From: Paramicrobacterium humi
Lineage (GTDB): Bacteria > Actinomycetota > Actinomycetes > Actinomycetales > Microbacteriaceae
Direction: 5' to 3'
Length of the DNA: 64,000 bases
Assembly: GCF_900105715.1 (NCBI RefSeq)
Contig: NZ_FNRY01000001.1
Location: 434,001 to 498,000, forward strand
Shown here: in pieces, positions 9,068 to 18,819 of the stretch
How the letters are laid out: each line of letters starts with the position of its first letter
Position numbering within the stretch: position 1 is the stretch's first letter
The notes under the pieces: model-generated
What the model saw: only the letters and a program-made list of their open reading frames with translations
The model's database searches: none
What the model was told of the DNA's origin: nothing
Translations under genes and position numbers: made by a program

Positions 9068-11182
9068 CTACTCGCCCTTTGCCTTCTGGACGATCTCGTC
9101 GGCAACGGCCTTCGGGACCTCGGCGTACGTCTCGAACTGCATCGAGTACACGGCACGGCCTGAGGTCTTCGACCGCAGGTCACCGACGTATCCGAACATC
9201 TCCGAGAGGGGGACGTTGGCGCGAATCACCTTGACACCCGACGCGTCCTCCATCGACTGGATCATGCCGCGGCGAGAGTTGAGGTCGCCGATGACATCAC
9301 CCATGTACTCCTCAGGAGTACGAACCTCAACGGCCATGAGCGGCTCGAGAAGAACCGGGTTGGCCTTGCGGAGGGCTTCCTTCATACCCATCGAACCGGC
9401 GATCTTGAACGCCATCTCCGAGGAGTCGACGTCGTGAGCCGCACCATCGAGCAGCGTCGCCTTGACGCCGACCATGGGGTAGCCCGCGAGAACGCCGACC
9501 TGGAGAGCGTCCTGGAACCCGGCATCCACCGACGGGATGTACTCGCGCGGAACGCGGCCACCCGTGACCTTGTTCTCGAACTCGTACGTCTTGTCACCCT
9601 CGACCTCGAGCGGGGCGACCGCGAACTGGATCTTCGCGAACTGGCCCGAACCACCGGTCTGCTTCTTGTGGGTGTAGTCGTGGCGGTCGACCGTGCGACG
9701 GATCGTCTCACGGAAAGCGACCTGGGGCTTGCCCACGTTCGCCTCGACCTTGAACTCGCGCTTCATGCGGTCGACGAGGATGTCGAGGTGAAGCTCGCCC
9801 ATGCCCTTGATGACCGTCTGGCCCGTCTCGGCGTTGAGCTCGACGCGGAACGTCGGGTCCTCTTCGGCGAGCTTCTGGATCGCGGTGCCGAGCTTCTCCT
9901 GGTCAGCCTTCGTCTTCGGCTCGATCGCGACCTCGATCACGGGCTCAGGGAAGGTCATCGACTCGAGCACGACCTGGTCGTTGGGGTCACAGAGCGTGTC
10001 GCCCGTCGTGGTGTCCTTGAGGCCGATCACCGCGTAGATGTGGCCCGCGGTCACCGACTCGACCGGGTTCTCCTTGTTGGCGTGCATCTGGAAGATCTTC
10101 CCGATGCGCTCCTTCTTCTGCTTCGTCGAGTTCACGATCGACGCACCGCTGTCGAGGTGGCCCGAGTACACGCGAATGTAGGTAAGGCGACCGAAGAAGG
10201 GGTGCACGGCGACCTTGAACGCGAGAGCCGAGAACGGCTCGCTCGCGTCGGGGTGACGGAGGATGATCTTCTCTTCGTCGCGCGGGTCGTGCGCCTCGAT
10301 GGCGGGCACGTCGAGCGGCGACGGAAGGTAGTCGACGACCGCGTCGAGCATCGGCTGCACGCCGCGGTTCTTGAACGCGGAGCCACACAGCACGGGGTAG
10401 ATCTCGCTGTTCACGGTGAGCTTGCGGATCGCGCCCTTGATCTCGTCGACGGTGAGCTCCTCGCCGGAGAAGTACTTCTCCATGAGCTCGTCGCTCGTCT
10501 CCGCGACGGTCTCGAGCAGCAGGGTGCGGTACTCGTCGGCCTTGTCCTTGAGGTCGGCGGGAATGTCCTGCACCTCGAACTTTGCGCCCATCGTGACGTC
10601 GCCCTTCGCGTCGCCCGGCCAGACCAGGGCGCGCATGTTGACGAGGTCGATGACGCCGACGAAGTCGTTCTCCGCGCCGATCGGCAGCTGGAGCACGAGC
10701 GGCTTCGCGCCGAGGCGGCTCTTGATCGTCTCGACCGTGAAGTAGAAGTCGGCGCCGAGCTTGTCCATCTTGTTGACGAAGCAGATGCGCGGGACGTCGT
10801 ACTTGTCGGCCTGACGCCACACCGTCTCGGACTGGGGTTCGACGCCCTCCTTGCCGTCGAAGACGGCGACGGCGCCATCGAGCACGCGCAGCGAGCGCTC
10901 CACCTCGACAGTGAAGTCGACGTGTCCAGGGGTGTCGATGATGTTGATCTGGTTCTTGTTCCAGAAGCAGGTCACAGCGGCGGAGGTGATCGTGATGCCA
11001 CGCTCCTGCTCCTGCTCCATCCAGTCGGTGGTCGCGCCACCGTCGTGGGTCTCACCGAGCTTGTGGTTGACGCCCGTGTAGAACAGGATGCGCTCAGTGG
11101 TAGTTGTCTTACCGGCATCGATGTGCGCCATGATGCCGATGTTGCGAACCTTATTCAGGTCTGTGAGCACGTCTTGTGCCAC
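9068..11182 (-). CDS. fusA: Elongation factor G
   Basis: A 704-residue translocase GTPase. G1 is AHIDAGKT (about residues 19-26), G3 DTPGHVDF and G4 [10 protein letters not shown], then domains II-V; the domain IV/V part includes [10 protein letters not shown] and the C-terminal [16 protein letters not shown]. The length is normal. It sits 77 bp downstream of rpsG in the str operon. Residues at the usual fusidic acid sites show no obvious change by eye. Confidence 0.98.
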   Translation of the reverse strand: MAQDVLTDLNKVRNIGIMAHIDAGKTTTTERILFYTGVNHKLGETHDGGATTDWMEQEQERGITITSAAVTCFWNKNQINIIDTPGHVDFTVEVERSLRVLDGAVAVFDGKEGVEPQSETVWRQADKYDVPRICFVNKMDKLGADFYFTVETIKSRLGAKPLVLQLPIGAENDFVGVIDLVNMRALVWPGDAKGDVTMGAKFEVQDIPADLKDKADEYRTLLLETVAETSDELMEKYFSGEELTVDEIKGAIRKLTVNSEIYPVLCGSAFKNRGVQPMLDAVVDYLPSPLDVPAIEAHDPRDEEKIILRHPDASEPFSALAFKVAVHPFFGRLTYIRVYSGHLDSGASIVNSTKQKKERIGKIFQMHANKENPVESVTAGHIYAVIGLKDTTTGDTLCDPNDQVVLESMTFPEPVIEVAIEPKTKADQEKLGTAIQKLAEEDPTFRVELNAETGQTVIKGMGELHLDILVDRMKREFKVEANVGKPQVAFRETIRRTVDRHDYTHKKQTGGSGQFAKIQFAVAPLEVEGDKTYEFENKVTGGRVPREYIPSVDAGFQDALQVGVLAGYPMVGVKATLLDGAAHDVDSSEMAFKIAGSMGMKEALRKANPVLLEPLMAVEVRTPEEYMGDVIGDLNSRRGMIQSMEDASGVKVIRANVPLSEMFGYVGDLRSKTSGRAVYSMQFETYAEVPKAVADEIVQKAKGE

Positions 11183-11259
11183 GGGGTTCCTCCGGAGTAT
11201 GAGAATGCGGTGTTGTGGGGTGACGCTCCGCGCGGGTGGCGCGGAGCGTCACCAGCCCG

Positions 11260-11730
11260 CTACCAGCGGTAGTGGGCGAAGGCGCGGTTGGACTCGGCCA
11301 TCTTGTGCGTGTCCTCGCGACGCTTCACAGCGGCGCCGAGACCGTTCGACGCGTCGAGGATCTCGTTCGTGAGACGCTCGGTCATCGTCTTCTCGCGGCG
11401 GCCCTTCGCGTAGCTCACGAGCCAGCGCAGTGCGAGGGTGTTGGCGCGGTGAGGCTTGACCTCGACCGGCACCTGGTAGGTCGAACCACCGACGCGGCGG
11501 CTCTTGACCTCGATGGACGGGCGAACGTTGTCGAGCGCCTTCTTGAGCGTGACGACGGCGTCCTGGCCGTTCTTGGCTGCGACGCCCTCGAGCGCGTCGT
11601 AGACGATGCGCTCGGCGAGGGCCTTCTTGCCGTCGACGAGGATCTTGTTGACGAGCTGGCTGACGATGGGGGCGCCGTAGACGGGGTCAGCAACGACGGG
11701 GCGCTTGGGTGCGGGTCCCTTACGAGGCAT
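11260..11730 (-). CDS. rpsG: 30S ribosomal protein S7
   Basis: A 156-residue protein beginning [19 protein letters not shown] with the S7 core ([22 protein letters not shown]) and the C-terminal [15 protein letters not shown]7 starts assembly of the 16S 3' domain. Its start codon region overlaps the rpsL stop by one base, so the two are tightly coupled. Confidence 0.98.
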   Translation of the reverse strand: MPRKGPAPKRPVVADPVYGAPIVSQLVNKILVDGKKALAERIVYDALEGVAAKNGQDAVVTLKKALDNVRPSIEVKSRRVGGSTYQVPVEVKPHRANTLALRWLVSYAKGRREKTMTERLTNEILDASNGLGAAVKRREDTHKMAESNRAFAHYRW

Positions 11731-12104
11731 TACTTCTTCTCCATCTTCGCGCCGTAGCGGCTGCGAGCCTGCTTGCGGTTCTTGACGGCCTGGGTGTCAA
11801 GCGCGCCGCGAACGATCTTGTAGCGCACGCCGGGGAGGTCCTTCACACGACCGCCGCGGACGAGCACCATCGAGTGCTCCTGCAGGTTGTGGCCCTCACC
11901 CGGGATGTACGCGGTGACCTCGGTGCCGTTGGAGAGCTTCACACGAGCGACCTTGCGCATCGCCGAGTTCGGCTTCTTCGGGGTGGTGGTGTACACACGC
12001 GTGCACACGCCGCGCTGCTGGGGGTTGGCCTTAAGAGCGGGCGCCTTGGTCTTGGTGACCTTGGGCGAGCGACCCTTGCGGACCAACTGCTGAATAGTTG
12101 GCAC
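11730..12104 (-). CDS. rpsL: 30S ribosomal protein S12
   Basis: A 124-residue protein with a GTG start at 12102-12104 preceded by AAGGAG; this gives the family N-terminus ([11 protein letters not shown]), while the longer open frame upstream is not supported. The decoding-centre motifs [10 protein letters not shown] and [12 protein letters not shown] are intact. Lys43 and Lys88, where streptomycin-resistance changes occur, are wild type. First gene of the str operon. Confidence 0.98.
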   Translation of the reverse strand: MPTIQQLVRKGRSPKVTKTKAPALKANPQQRGVCTRVYTTTPKKPNSAMRKVARVKLSNGTEVTAYIPGEGHNLQEHSMVLVRGGRVKDLPGVRYKIVRGALDTQAVKNRKQARSRYGAKMEKK

Positions 12105-12330
12105 TGCTTCTCCTTGTTGTGCTGCACGGTGACAGCGGGTTTGCGATGGTGAGGTGCTCAGTCGCCTGCGCACCGCCACGATCCACCGGCTCGCCAGAAC
12201 TGACGCGTCTTCGTGGTGGATATGCCGTGGGGGCCGTTCCATACCGAACCGACCCGGTTGTGCATGCCCGACGTCGCCGAGCGCGCCCTCAGGCACGACT
12301 CAAGCGCACGGCAAAGCGCACACCCGATCT

Positions 12331-12359
12331 ATGATAATCGCACGCGCGGTGGCGGTCAA
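12331..12359 (-). promoter_or_regulatory. str operon promoter
   Basis: On the minus strand: -35 TTGACC (12354-12359), exactly 17 bp, then -10 TATCAT (12331-12336). This is close to the primary sigma-factor consensus and gives a leader of about 220 nt before the rpsL GTG at 12104. The rest of the gap 12105-12330 shows no gene. Confidence 0.8.
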
Positions 12360-12411
12360 ATACCACAGGCGCCGACGGAATGCGGCAGCGCATGACGGCA
12401 TGTTGCCGCGC

Positions 12412-13053
12412 TCACCAGCGGGTGGGCGGCATGTCGAGGCTCTCGGAGAGCGCGTCGAGCATGGCGTCGACTTGCGGCTCGATGATGCGCTGCACGGCTT
12501 CTCGCGCGCGCATCCGGTGCTCCTGCAGCGCGAGGCACACGAGCCGGCCGGCGTGGTCGGCGCATTCGTCGGCGAGGCGGATCTCGGTGCGCAGCGCCTG
12601 CTTCTCCTCCTCGCTCAGCTCGATGGGTCGCAGCGACTCGGGCACACCGCCGTCCTCGGCGAGCTCGCCGAGGGTGAACAGGAACGGCTCCCCCGGCACC
12701 GGGTCCGGGTCGAGCTGCAGGCCGTCGAACTCGGGGTCGAGGCCGACCTCGGGGCGGTAGCTGAGCTCCTTGCGCTTCTCGGTCTCCCGCAGCTCTTTGG
12801 CCAGGAGGGGCAGGTTGTGCTCGGTGTAGTCGTCGACGACCGTGTCGATGATGCCCTTCATGCGGGTGGTGAGTGCGTGCTGCACGGCGTGCGGCACGTC
12901 GCCGTCGAGGCCGGCGGCGGCGAGGAACGGAGAGCCGATGCAGCGCCGGCAGAGTCGCGTGCGCGTGCGGTGGGTAGCGGGCTTCCACCGGGGAAGCCAC
13001 GCGATCCACGCGTCGACGGCCCGGCCGACCAGCGCCTCGAGGGTCCGCTCCAT
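12412..13053 (-). CDS. Conserved-looking protein of unknown function with a CxxC motif
   Basis: A 213-residue cytoplasmic-looking protein. The N-terminal 45 residues are basic with two Trp and hold a single CxxC (LCRRCIG); the middle and C-terminus are acidic and predicted helical. No family was recognised. It is the last gene of the minus-strand block that begins with the PP2C gene, but has its own start context: the ATG follows TACGGT by exactly 6 nt with no clear SD, which fits a leaderless promoter at 13060-13065. Its role in the neighbouring kinase/FHA/MoxR group is unproven. Confidence 0.7.
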   Translation of the reverse strand: MERTLEALVGRAVDAWIAWLPRWKPATHRTRTRLCRRCIGSPFLAAAGLDGDVPHAVQHALTTRMKGIIDTVVDDYTEHNLPLLAKELRETEKRKELSYRPEVGLDPEFDGLQLDPDPVPGEPFLFTLGELAEDGGVPESLRPIELSEEEKQALRTEIRLADECADHAGRLVCLALQEHRMRAREAVQRIIEPQVDAMLDALSESLDMPPTRW

Positions 13054-13059
13054 GCCTCA

Positions 13060-13065
13060 ACCGTA
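13060..13065 (-). promoter_or_regulatory. Leaderless-type -10 box
   Basis: TACGGT on the minus strand ends 6 nt before the ATG of the unknown gene (start at 13053). No convincing -35 was seen. Confidence 0.4.
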
Positions 13066-13084
13066 CTCTGAGAGCGACTCGGTT

Positions 13085-13597
13085 TCACTTCTCCCACGGC
13101 CACAGCGGGCGGCCCGGCTTGTTGCCGCGTGTGGCGAGCACGACGGCGAAGAGCACGTGCACGACGAGCGCGAGAATTCCCGCCGTCCACGCGTACGGGC
13201 GCAGCAGCTGGTGCCCGCCGAACAGCACGAGCTCCACGAGCTGGGACTGTTCGAGAGCGCGCAGCATCGCACCGATCGCGACGTAGGCGAGCGTGGCGCA
13301 GATGCCGGTGACGACTCCGGCGCCGAGCGGGATGCGCGCGGTCGTGAAGCCGTGCTCCGTGTCGTGCACGTGGCGGATGGCGACGCCGGCCAGGCGAACG
13401 GCGACGATGACGAGGGCCGATCCGGACATCGCGGGGCCGACGAGCAGGCCCGTGTTCTTGGTGTCGATGACGTCGGTGTCGGTGACGAGGCTGATCACGC
13501 CGAACGAGGCGACGAGCAGCGCGAGGTACAGCACGACCGCGAATGCGGCGAGCGCGAGAGAGACCAGGCGGGGGTCCCCGCCGTCAGAGCCCTCCAT
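13085..13597 (-). CDS. Four-helix membrane protein, unknown function
   Basis: A 170-residue protein with four hydrophobic segments at about residues 12-38, 48-68, 92-112 and 138-158, and a short basic C-terminal tail (GNKPGRPLWPWEK). It resembles uncharacterised DUF6121-type proteins of Microbacteriaceae (from memory, not checked). The ATG at 13595-13597 follows GGGGAT and lies 14 bp inside the end of the preceding FHA gene, so the two are co-translated. This places it in the MoxR/DUF58/transglutaminase operon. Confidence 0.75.
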   Translation of the reverse strand: MEGSDGGDPRLVSLALAAFAVVLYLALLVASFGVISLVTDTDVIDTKNTGLLVGPAMSGSALVIVAVRLAGVAIRHVHDTEHGFTTARIPLGAGVVTGICATLAYVAIGAMLRALEQSQLVELVLFGGHQLLRPYAWTAGILALVVHVLFAVVLATRGNKPGRPLWPWEK

Positions 13598-14156
13598 CGC
13601 TATCCCCGGGTGCGAGGGTGGCGAGCACGGTACCGAACAGGATGCCGCCGCCGGCGTACGCGGCCGTCGCGACGCCGGGGACGCACACCGTCTCGCGCTG
13701 GGCGAGGTCGACGATGTTCGTGCCGTTCGTGGAGCCGAGGTCGGTCACCCACACGCCGCCGCGGGAGAACTGCACGACCGCGTGCGTCTTCGAGACGCTG
13801 CGGTCCCCGAGCGGGACGAGAGCGGCATCCGGGTACCCGTCGTGCGGGCCGGGGTCGCGGCCGACGAGGATGCTGCCCGTCAGCGCCACGCGCTTGTCGC
13901 CGGGGAACACCAGAACCGGTGCGTCAGCAGCATCGACGTTCTCGGGCGGGGCGGGCGGCGCCGGCACGTGCCGCTCCCCCGCCGGGACGGTGTCGAGCTC
14001 GGCCTGCATGCCGGGCGGCATGCCGATGAAGCGGCGCGGAGCGGCTGGCCGCTCGTCAGTCGACGGCTCGGCGGCGGGAAGAGGCGGGCGCGGCGGAATG
14101 GGCCGGCCGTTCCAGGTGGCCGGCTGCGTGTTCTCCGTGCTGTCACTGGAAGCCAT
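13584..14156 (-). CDS. FHA-domain protein with proline-rich N-terminus
   Basis: A 190-residue soluble protein. The start is taken at MASSDSTENT (ATG 14154-14156), preceded by AAGGAG at the right distance. Residues 1-90 are Pro-rich and disordered-looking; the rest is a forkhead-associated domain with the phosphothreonine-binding set: GR (VGRDPG), SKTH and STNGT. FHA domains read phosphothreonine, so a likely partner is the Ser/Thr kinase encoded 11 kb upstream in the same block. It overlaps the start of the four-helix protein and the end of the transglutaminase-like gene. Confidence 0.88.
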   Translation of the reverse strand: MASSDSTENTQPATWNGRPIPPRPPLPAAEPSTDERPAAPRRFIGMPPGMQAELDTVPAGERHVPAPPAPPENVDAADAPVLVFPGDKRVALTGSILVGRDPGPHDGYPDAALVPLGDRSVSKTHAVVQFSRGGVWVTDLGSTNGTNIVDLAQRETVCVPGVATAAYAGGGILFGTVLATLAPGDSDGGL

Positions 14157-16548
14157 CGCGTCTCCTTCGCCGCGCATCGGAGCGCGCCGCACGCCGGCGG
14201 GCGCGGCTCACGCGGAACCGGCTGAGCTGGCGTCGCCACCAGCCTACCGCGCGGCGTGCATCGCGGGACTGCGCGTCGGCGTGCTGCCACAGGGCGTCGA
14301 CGCGCTCGTCGGGCAGGGCGTCTCCGGCGAAGACGGCGGCGTCGGCATCGAAGGCGAAGCCGTCGAGGGTCGCCGTGCCGGCGGCATCCGTCTGGCGCTG
14401 TTCGGCGAGGGAGCGCGCGATGCCCGTGCGGGTGACGGGTGGCACGCGGTAGCCGAGCTCCTCGTGGCGGTCGAGGAACTCGTCCCACGCTCCCGCGGCG
14501 CGCGCGTCGGCGGTCGCCGCCCGCCGACGGCGCTTCGCGCGGCGCGCCTTCACCGCCGCGATGACGAACAGCGGGACGAGGTAGAGCAGCAGGAGCCCGC
14601 CGACGACGCTTATCGACCAGATCGCCCACGCGGGAAGGGCGAAGGCGTCCTTCTTGTCCTTGTCGTCCTTGTCGTCGATGTCGCTGTCGGTGAGCAGGTC
14701 GTCCTGCTTCTTCTCGGTGCGCGGCGGCTGGCGCACTTGCGGCTGCGGCTCGCTCTGCGGCTTCGGGTTCTGGTCTTGCGGGATCTCGGTCTCGTCGGGG
14801 GTCGGGTAGAACGGAATCCAGCCAACGCCCTCGAACGGCACCTCCACCCACGCCGTGACGTCCTCGCCCGTGACGGTCGTGGGACGGCCGTCGACGACGT
14901 TCTCGGGGGCGAAGCCCATGACCACGCGCGCGGGGTAGCCGAGGCTGCGGGCCATGAGCGCCATCGCCGACGCGTACTGCTCCTCGTCGCCGATCAGCTG
15001 AGAGCGCGTGAACAGCTCCTCCATGCGGTCGGCGCCGTGGCCGGAGCGGGAGGACGCGGCATCCGTCTCGAGACCGTGGCTGAGGTAGCCGTTCGTGACG
15101 AGCGCAGACTCGATGGCGCGCAGCTGGTCGATGGGCGCCTTCGCGCCGGCGGAGTACTCGGTCGCCTTGGCGACGACGATGTCGGGCACGTTCTCGACGG
15201 GCGGCATCGACACGTTCGCGACCGGCACGTCTTCGAGCTGCTCATCGCCGGGCACGGACTGGATGCCGCTGCGCATGCCGTACGCCGTGTCACCGTCGAC
15301 GCCGTCGATGAGCACGGCCGCCGACGTCGACGCGTTGAAGCGGAAGCCGGTGGAGTGGCTGCGGTCGAGGCCCGTGAGGTCGATGGACTCGGGAACGCCG
15401 ACGGTCGGCAGCCACGCGTCGTGATAGCCGAGCACGTCGACCTTCACGCGGCGCTCGTCGACGATCGTCGCGAGCGGAGCCTTCGGCAGCGTGCGGCCCG
15501 CGAGCTCGAACAGTCCGGAGCCGTCCGTCGCGAGCTCGGGGCCTGCGACGTTCCACAAGTGGCCGTCGTAGCTGTCCATGACGGCGAGGCGGATGCGGTC
15601 GCCCGGCCGCAGACCGGTGACCTTCAGCAGGTCGGTCTCGTTGAGGGTCTTCGTGTACTCGCGGAACGACGAGAGCGGGCTCGGGTAGGTCTGCGGGTCG
15701 AACGGCGGCTGCACGTTGTCGCGCAGGACGAAGCGCGCCTCGGTCGCGGGCGTGAGAGCGGATGCCGCTGCGCCCCCGACCAGCACGGCGGCGACGCCGA
15801 TCGCGGCGGTGCCGAGCACGCGGGCGCGCAGCAGGCCGCTGCGCTCCGAGAGGCTGATGTTCTTGCCTTCGGGACGGCGCCAGCCGAGCCAGATGAGCGC
15901 CCCGACGGCGAGAACGACGCCGCGCACGCCGGGCAGGAACGGTTCGGCGGTGCCGAGGAGCACCGTTCCCGCGAACACGATGACGGGAGCGATCAGCAGC
16001 ATGGCGCAGCGCCAGAGCGTGCGGTAGCGGGTCGGCAGCCAGCGCAGCGCGAGCACGCCCGTGACGGCGCCGGCGGCGACACCGAGCACGTAGGGCAGCA
16101 CCGCGAGGCGCGCGGGCGCCTCGACGGGAACGCCGAGGGTGACGACGTCGGTCCAGCCGAACACGGCGCCGAGCGCGAGGTCGCGCAGCGTGTCGACGGT
16201 CGGCAGCACGAACCACAGCGCATCGTTCGGCAGCGCGAGAACGCTGCCGAACAGCACGTAGGCGACGAACAGCCCGAGCACCGTCGTGATGGCGTTCGCC
16301 CGCAGCCGATGCGAGAGATACGCGACGCCCGCGCCGACGAGGAGCCCGCCGACTCCGGCGACGAGATGACGGTAGCCGCCGAACACCGGGGTGAGGCCGA
16401 GCATGCCCACGACCAGCAGGCCGCTGATCACGCCGAGGTCGACCCACGCCTGCGCCCGCACCGTCCCCGGCGTGCGCGGCGGCGCGGTGCGCCGAGGCTT
16501 CGTCGTGCGCGCGGCCCTGTTCTCGCGACGCGTTCGCTGCTCGCTCAC
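14143..16548 (-). CDS. Membrane transglutaminase-fold protein with lost catalytic triad
   Basis: An 801-residue TgpA-like protein. About residues 35-260 hold some seven membrane helices; an extracytoplasmic part of about 390 residues ends in the transglutaminase core; another helix (near 630-650) leads to a basic cytoplasmic tail. The core shows the expected frame, but the Cys position reads GDEEQYASA (Glu522), the His position TAWVEV (Thr565) and the Asp position YPTP (Tyr581). Active family members have Cys, His and Asp there. It is therefore probably not an enzyme but a binding or scaffold protein. It overlaps DUF58 by 4 bp and the FHA gene by 14 bp, so all are one operon. Confidence 0.9.
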   Translation of the reverse strand: MSEQRTRRENRAARTTKPRRTAPPRTPGTVRAQAWVDLGVISGLLVVGMLGLTPVFGGYRHLVAGVGGLLVGAGVAYLSHRLRANAITTVLGLFVAYVLFGSVLALPNDALWFVLPTVDTLRDLALGAVFGWTDVVTLGVPVEAPARLAVLPYVLGVAAGAVTGVLALRWLPTRYRTLWRCAMLLIAPVIVFAGTVLLGTAEPFLPGVRGVVLAVGALIWLGWRRPEGKNISLSERSGLLRARVLGTAAIGVAAVLVGGAAASALTPATEARFVLRDNVQPPFDPQTYPSPLSSFREYTKTLNETDLLKVTGLRPGDRIRLAVMDSYDGHLWNVAGPELATDGSGLFELAGRTLPKAPLATIVDERRVKVDVLGYHDAWLPTVGVPESIDLTGLDRSHSTGFRFNASTSAAVLIDGVDGDTAYGMRSGIQSVPGDEQLEDVPVANVSMPPVENVPDIVVAKATEYSAGAKAPIDQLRAIESALVTNGYLSHGLETDAASSRSGHGADRMEELFTRSQLIGDEEQYASAMALMARSLGYPARVVMGFAPENVVDGRPTTVTGEDVTAWVEVPFEGVGWIPFYPTPDETEIPQDQNPKPQSEPQPQVRQPPRTEKKQDDLLTDSDIDDKDDKDKKDAFALPAWAIWSISVVGGLLLLYLVPLFVIAAVKARRAKRRRRAATADARAAGAWDEFLDRHEELGYRVPPVTRTGIARSLAEQRQTDAAGTATLDGFAFDADAAVFAGDALPDERVDALWQHADAQSRDARRAVGWWRRQLSRFRVSRARRRAARSDARRRRRDGFQ

Positions 16549-17831
16549 TGCGCCCTCGCCATGATCTTCGGCAGGTCCGTCAGCTGGCCGATCGTGTAGA
16601 CCTGCAGTCCCGCGACGTCTTGCACGCGCGGGGTGCTGCCGTGCGCGATGCGGAGTGCGACGACCGTGAGCTCGCCGCCGAAGAGTCGCTGGATGCTGCG
16701 ATAGTCGGCGGGCTCCATCTGCGAGCCGGCGACGATCACGAGCACGCTCGGGTCGGGCAGACGCTTCGTCGCCTCACGGGCGAACATGCGCGCGTGCTCG
16801 TCGGTGTCGACGCCGTCGATGCGGCAGCAGTCGTCGAGCATGGCCTGCACCGTGTGGGTGCGCAGCAGCATCCCCTCGGTCACGACGCTGATCTGGGTGG
16901 CGTCGCGGATCACCTGGGAGGCGATCGACGCGGTCACCGAGATCGCCATCTCGAACTCATCGTCGGAGGCGTAGTAGCGCCGGTTCGAACTGTGGATGAT
17001 CGTGAGCTGCGAGCGGCGGGACTCCTCGAACTGGCGCACCATCAGCTGACCGGTTCGGGCGGAGCTGCGCCAGTGCACGTAGCGCACGTCATCGCCGCGC
17101 ACGTAGTCGCGCAGCGCGTGGAACGCCATGTCGCTGTTGGTGATCTTCTTCGTCACCTGGCCCTCGAGGTCGCGCACGAGCCCCGCGGCCGTCGGGTGCA
17201 GTCGGGTGGTGCGCGGGTGCACGAAGAGCTCGATCGGGTCGGTCCAGTCGACGCTGCGGCGGAACAGGCCGAGCCGGTCGCCGCGCACGGAACGCGCGGG
17301 GCCCGCGATGATGACGGCGCGCCGTTCGGTCGGCACGGCGAAGAGCTCTTCGGATGCCGCTCCCGTCTCGAGCGCGGGCACGCCGAACACGGCGAGCCCG
17401 GCGCCGACCGGCAGCTCGAACGTCGTCGCGAGCGAGGTGCGCTTTGCGGCGTTCGTGACGATCATCTCGCCGATGGCGCGTTCGCCGACGGTGACGCGGC
17501 GCGGGTTCAGCCGCACCGACACCGTGAAGCGGGCGCGGCCGATGATGAAGAACGCGGCGATGACGAACGCGGCGACGAGAGTGGCGCCGAGGAAGATGAG
17601 CTCCGACCAGCCGAGCGCGCGCCCGGCGGCGAGAAGCACCACGCCTGTCACGGCGACGAGCCAGCCGGTCGCGCTCACGGTCGCGAGGATCGGGTTGACG
17701 GCCTTGGTGACCGGGACGATCAGGGTCGAGAGCCGGTTTCCGATGAAACGGGTCGTCGTCGCCGCACGATCACGCACCGACGACGGCGGATGCGTCGTCG
17801 GGGCGTTCTCGATGTCGGGGGCAACGGTCAT
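16545..17831 (-). CDS. DUF58 protein of the MoxR operon
   Basis: A 428-residue protein starting MTVAPDIENAP at 17831, overlapping the MoxR stop by 4 bp. Two hydrophobic segments (about residues 48-92) anchor it; the cytoplasmic rest has the DUF58 signature DYVRGDDVRYVHWRSSARTG (near residue 255-275) and a following von Willebrand A-like fold (LTIIHSSNRR onward). DUF58 proteins occur beside MoxR ATPases and transglutaminases in many bacteria and are thought to act as partners or substrates of the ATPase. The longer upstream frame is a shadow of moxR. Confidence 0.9.
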   Translation of the reverse strand: MTVAPDIENAPTTHPPSSVRDRAATTTRFIGNRLSTLIVPVTKAVNPILATVSATGWLVAVTGVVLLAAGRALGWSELIFLGATLVAAFVIAAFFIIGRARFTVSVRLNPRRVTVGERAIGEMIVTNAAKRTSLATTFELPVGAGLAVFGVPALETGAASEELFAVPTERRAVIIAGPARSVRGDRLGLFRRSVDWTDPIELFVHPRTTRLHPTAAGLVRDLEGQVTKKITNSDMAFHALRDYVRGDDVRYVHWRSSARTGQLMVRQFEESRRSQLTIIHSSNRRYYASDDEFEMAISVTASIASQVIRDATQISVVTEGMLLRTHTVQAMLDDCCRIDGVDTDEHARMFAREATKRLPDPSVLVIVAGSQMEPADYRSIQRLFGGELTVVALRIAHGSTPRVQDVAGLQVYTIGQLTDLPKIMARAQ

Positions 17832-18796
17832 GCGGCGCGGTAGGCGGGAGGAGTGATCGCGAGAAGGATGCGGTCGATGATCTGCTCGGCGGTGATGCCC
17901 GCGAACTCGGATTCGGGGTCGACGATGAGGCGGTGCGCGAGCACGGGCACCGCGAGCGCGTTGACGTCGTCGGGGGTTGCGTAGGTGCGGCCCTGGCTGA
18001 GCGCCCACACCTTCACCATGCGGGCGAGCGCGAGGCCGCCGCGCATGCTGACGCCGAGCGCGACGTCCTTGTCGGTGCGCGTGGAGACGAGGATGTCGGT
18101 GATGTACTCCATGATCGACCGCTCGACGTGCACCTGGGAGGCGAGCTCGATCATCGCGTTCACCGATTCGGCGTTGATGATGGGCGCGACCTTCGCCGCA
18201 CGTGAGCGGTTGGCGGCATCCATGAGGAGATCGACGCTCGTGTCGCGATCGGGGTATCCGAGGGAGGTCTTCACGAGGAAGCGGTCGAGCTGCGCCTCGG
18301 GGAGCTTGTACGTTCCTGACTGCTCGACGGGGTTCTGCGTCGCGATGACCATGAACGGGCTGCCGACCGGGTGGGTCTCGCCGTCGACGGTGACGAGTCC
18401 CTCTTCCATGACCTCGAGCAGCGCGCTCTGGGTCTTCGGCGAGGCGCGGTTGATCTCATCGGCGAGAACGATCTGCGCGAAGATCGGGCCCTTGTGGAAC
18501 TCGAACACGTGCGTTGCCTGGTTGTAGATCGTGACGCCCGTGACGTCGCTCGGCAGCAGGTCAGGCGTGAACTGGATGCGCGAGCTCGTGCCCTCGAGCG
18601 TGTTGGCGAGCGACTTCGCGAGCACGGTCTTGCCGGTTCCGGGATAGTCCTCGAGCAGCACGTGGCCGCCGGTGAGCAGCGACGAGATGACGAGCCGGAT
18701 GATCTCCTGCTTGCCGACGATCGCCTGGTCGACGTTGTCGACGAGGCTCGTGAAGGCGTCCTTGAACCAGTCCGCCTGCTCTTGCGTGATGCTCAC
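17828..18796 (-). CDS. MoxR-family AAA+ ATPase
   Basis: A 322-residue ATPase if started at GTG 18794-18796, which has AGGAG 9 nt upstream and gives the usual N-terminus (SITQEQADWF). A TTG at 18821-18823 would add nine residues and overlap the stop of the giant gene as TTGA, but lacks an SD. Walker A PGTGKT is at residues 52-57, Walker B is IVLADEINRA, sensor 1 is VIATQNPVEQ, and the C-terminal lid follows. MoxR ATPases act as chaperone-like motors for assembling surface or metalloenzyme complexes. The close DUF58 and transglutaminase partners are typical. Confidence 0.93.
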   Translation of the reverse strand: MSITQEQADWFKDAFTSLVDNVDQAIVGKQEIIRLVISSLLTGGHVLLEDYPGTGKTVLAKSLANTLEGTSSRIQFTPDLLPSDVTGVTIYNQATHVFEFHKGPIFAQIVLADEINRASPKTQSALLEVMEEGLVTVDGETHPVGSPFMVIATQNPVEQSGTYKLPEAQLDRFLVKTSLGYPDRDTSVDLLMDAANRSRAAKVAPIINAESVNAMIELASQVHVERSIMEYITDILVSTRTDKDVALGVSMRGGLALARMVKVWALSQGRTYATPDDVNALAVPVLAHRLIVDPESEFAGITAEQIIDRILLAITPPAYRAA

Positions 18797-18819
18797 CCGT
18801 GTGGTCTCCTGCTCGATTG

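Noticed and set aside
13543-16599. 1,018-codon plus-strand open frame opposite the transglutaminase-like gene
   Set aside because: It is an antisense shadow: Arg/Glu/His-rich without domains, while the minus-strand frame has clear motifs and operon overlaps.
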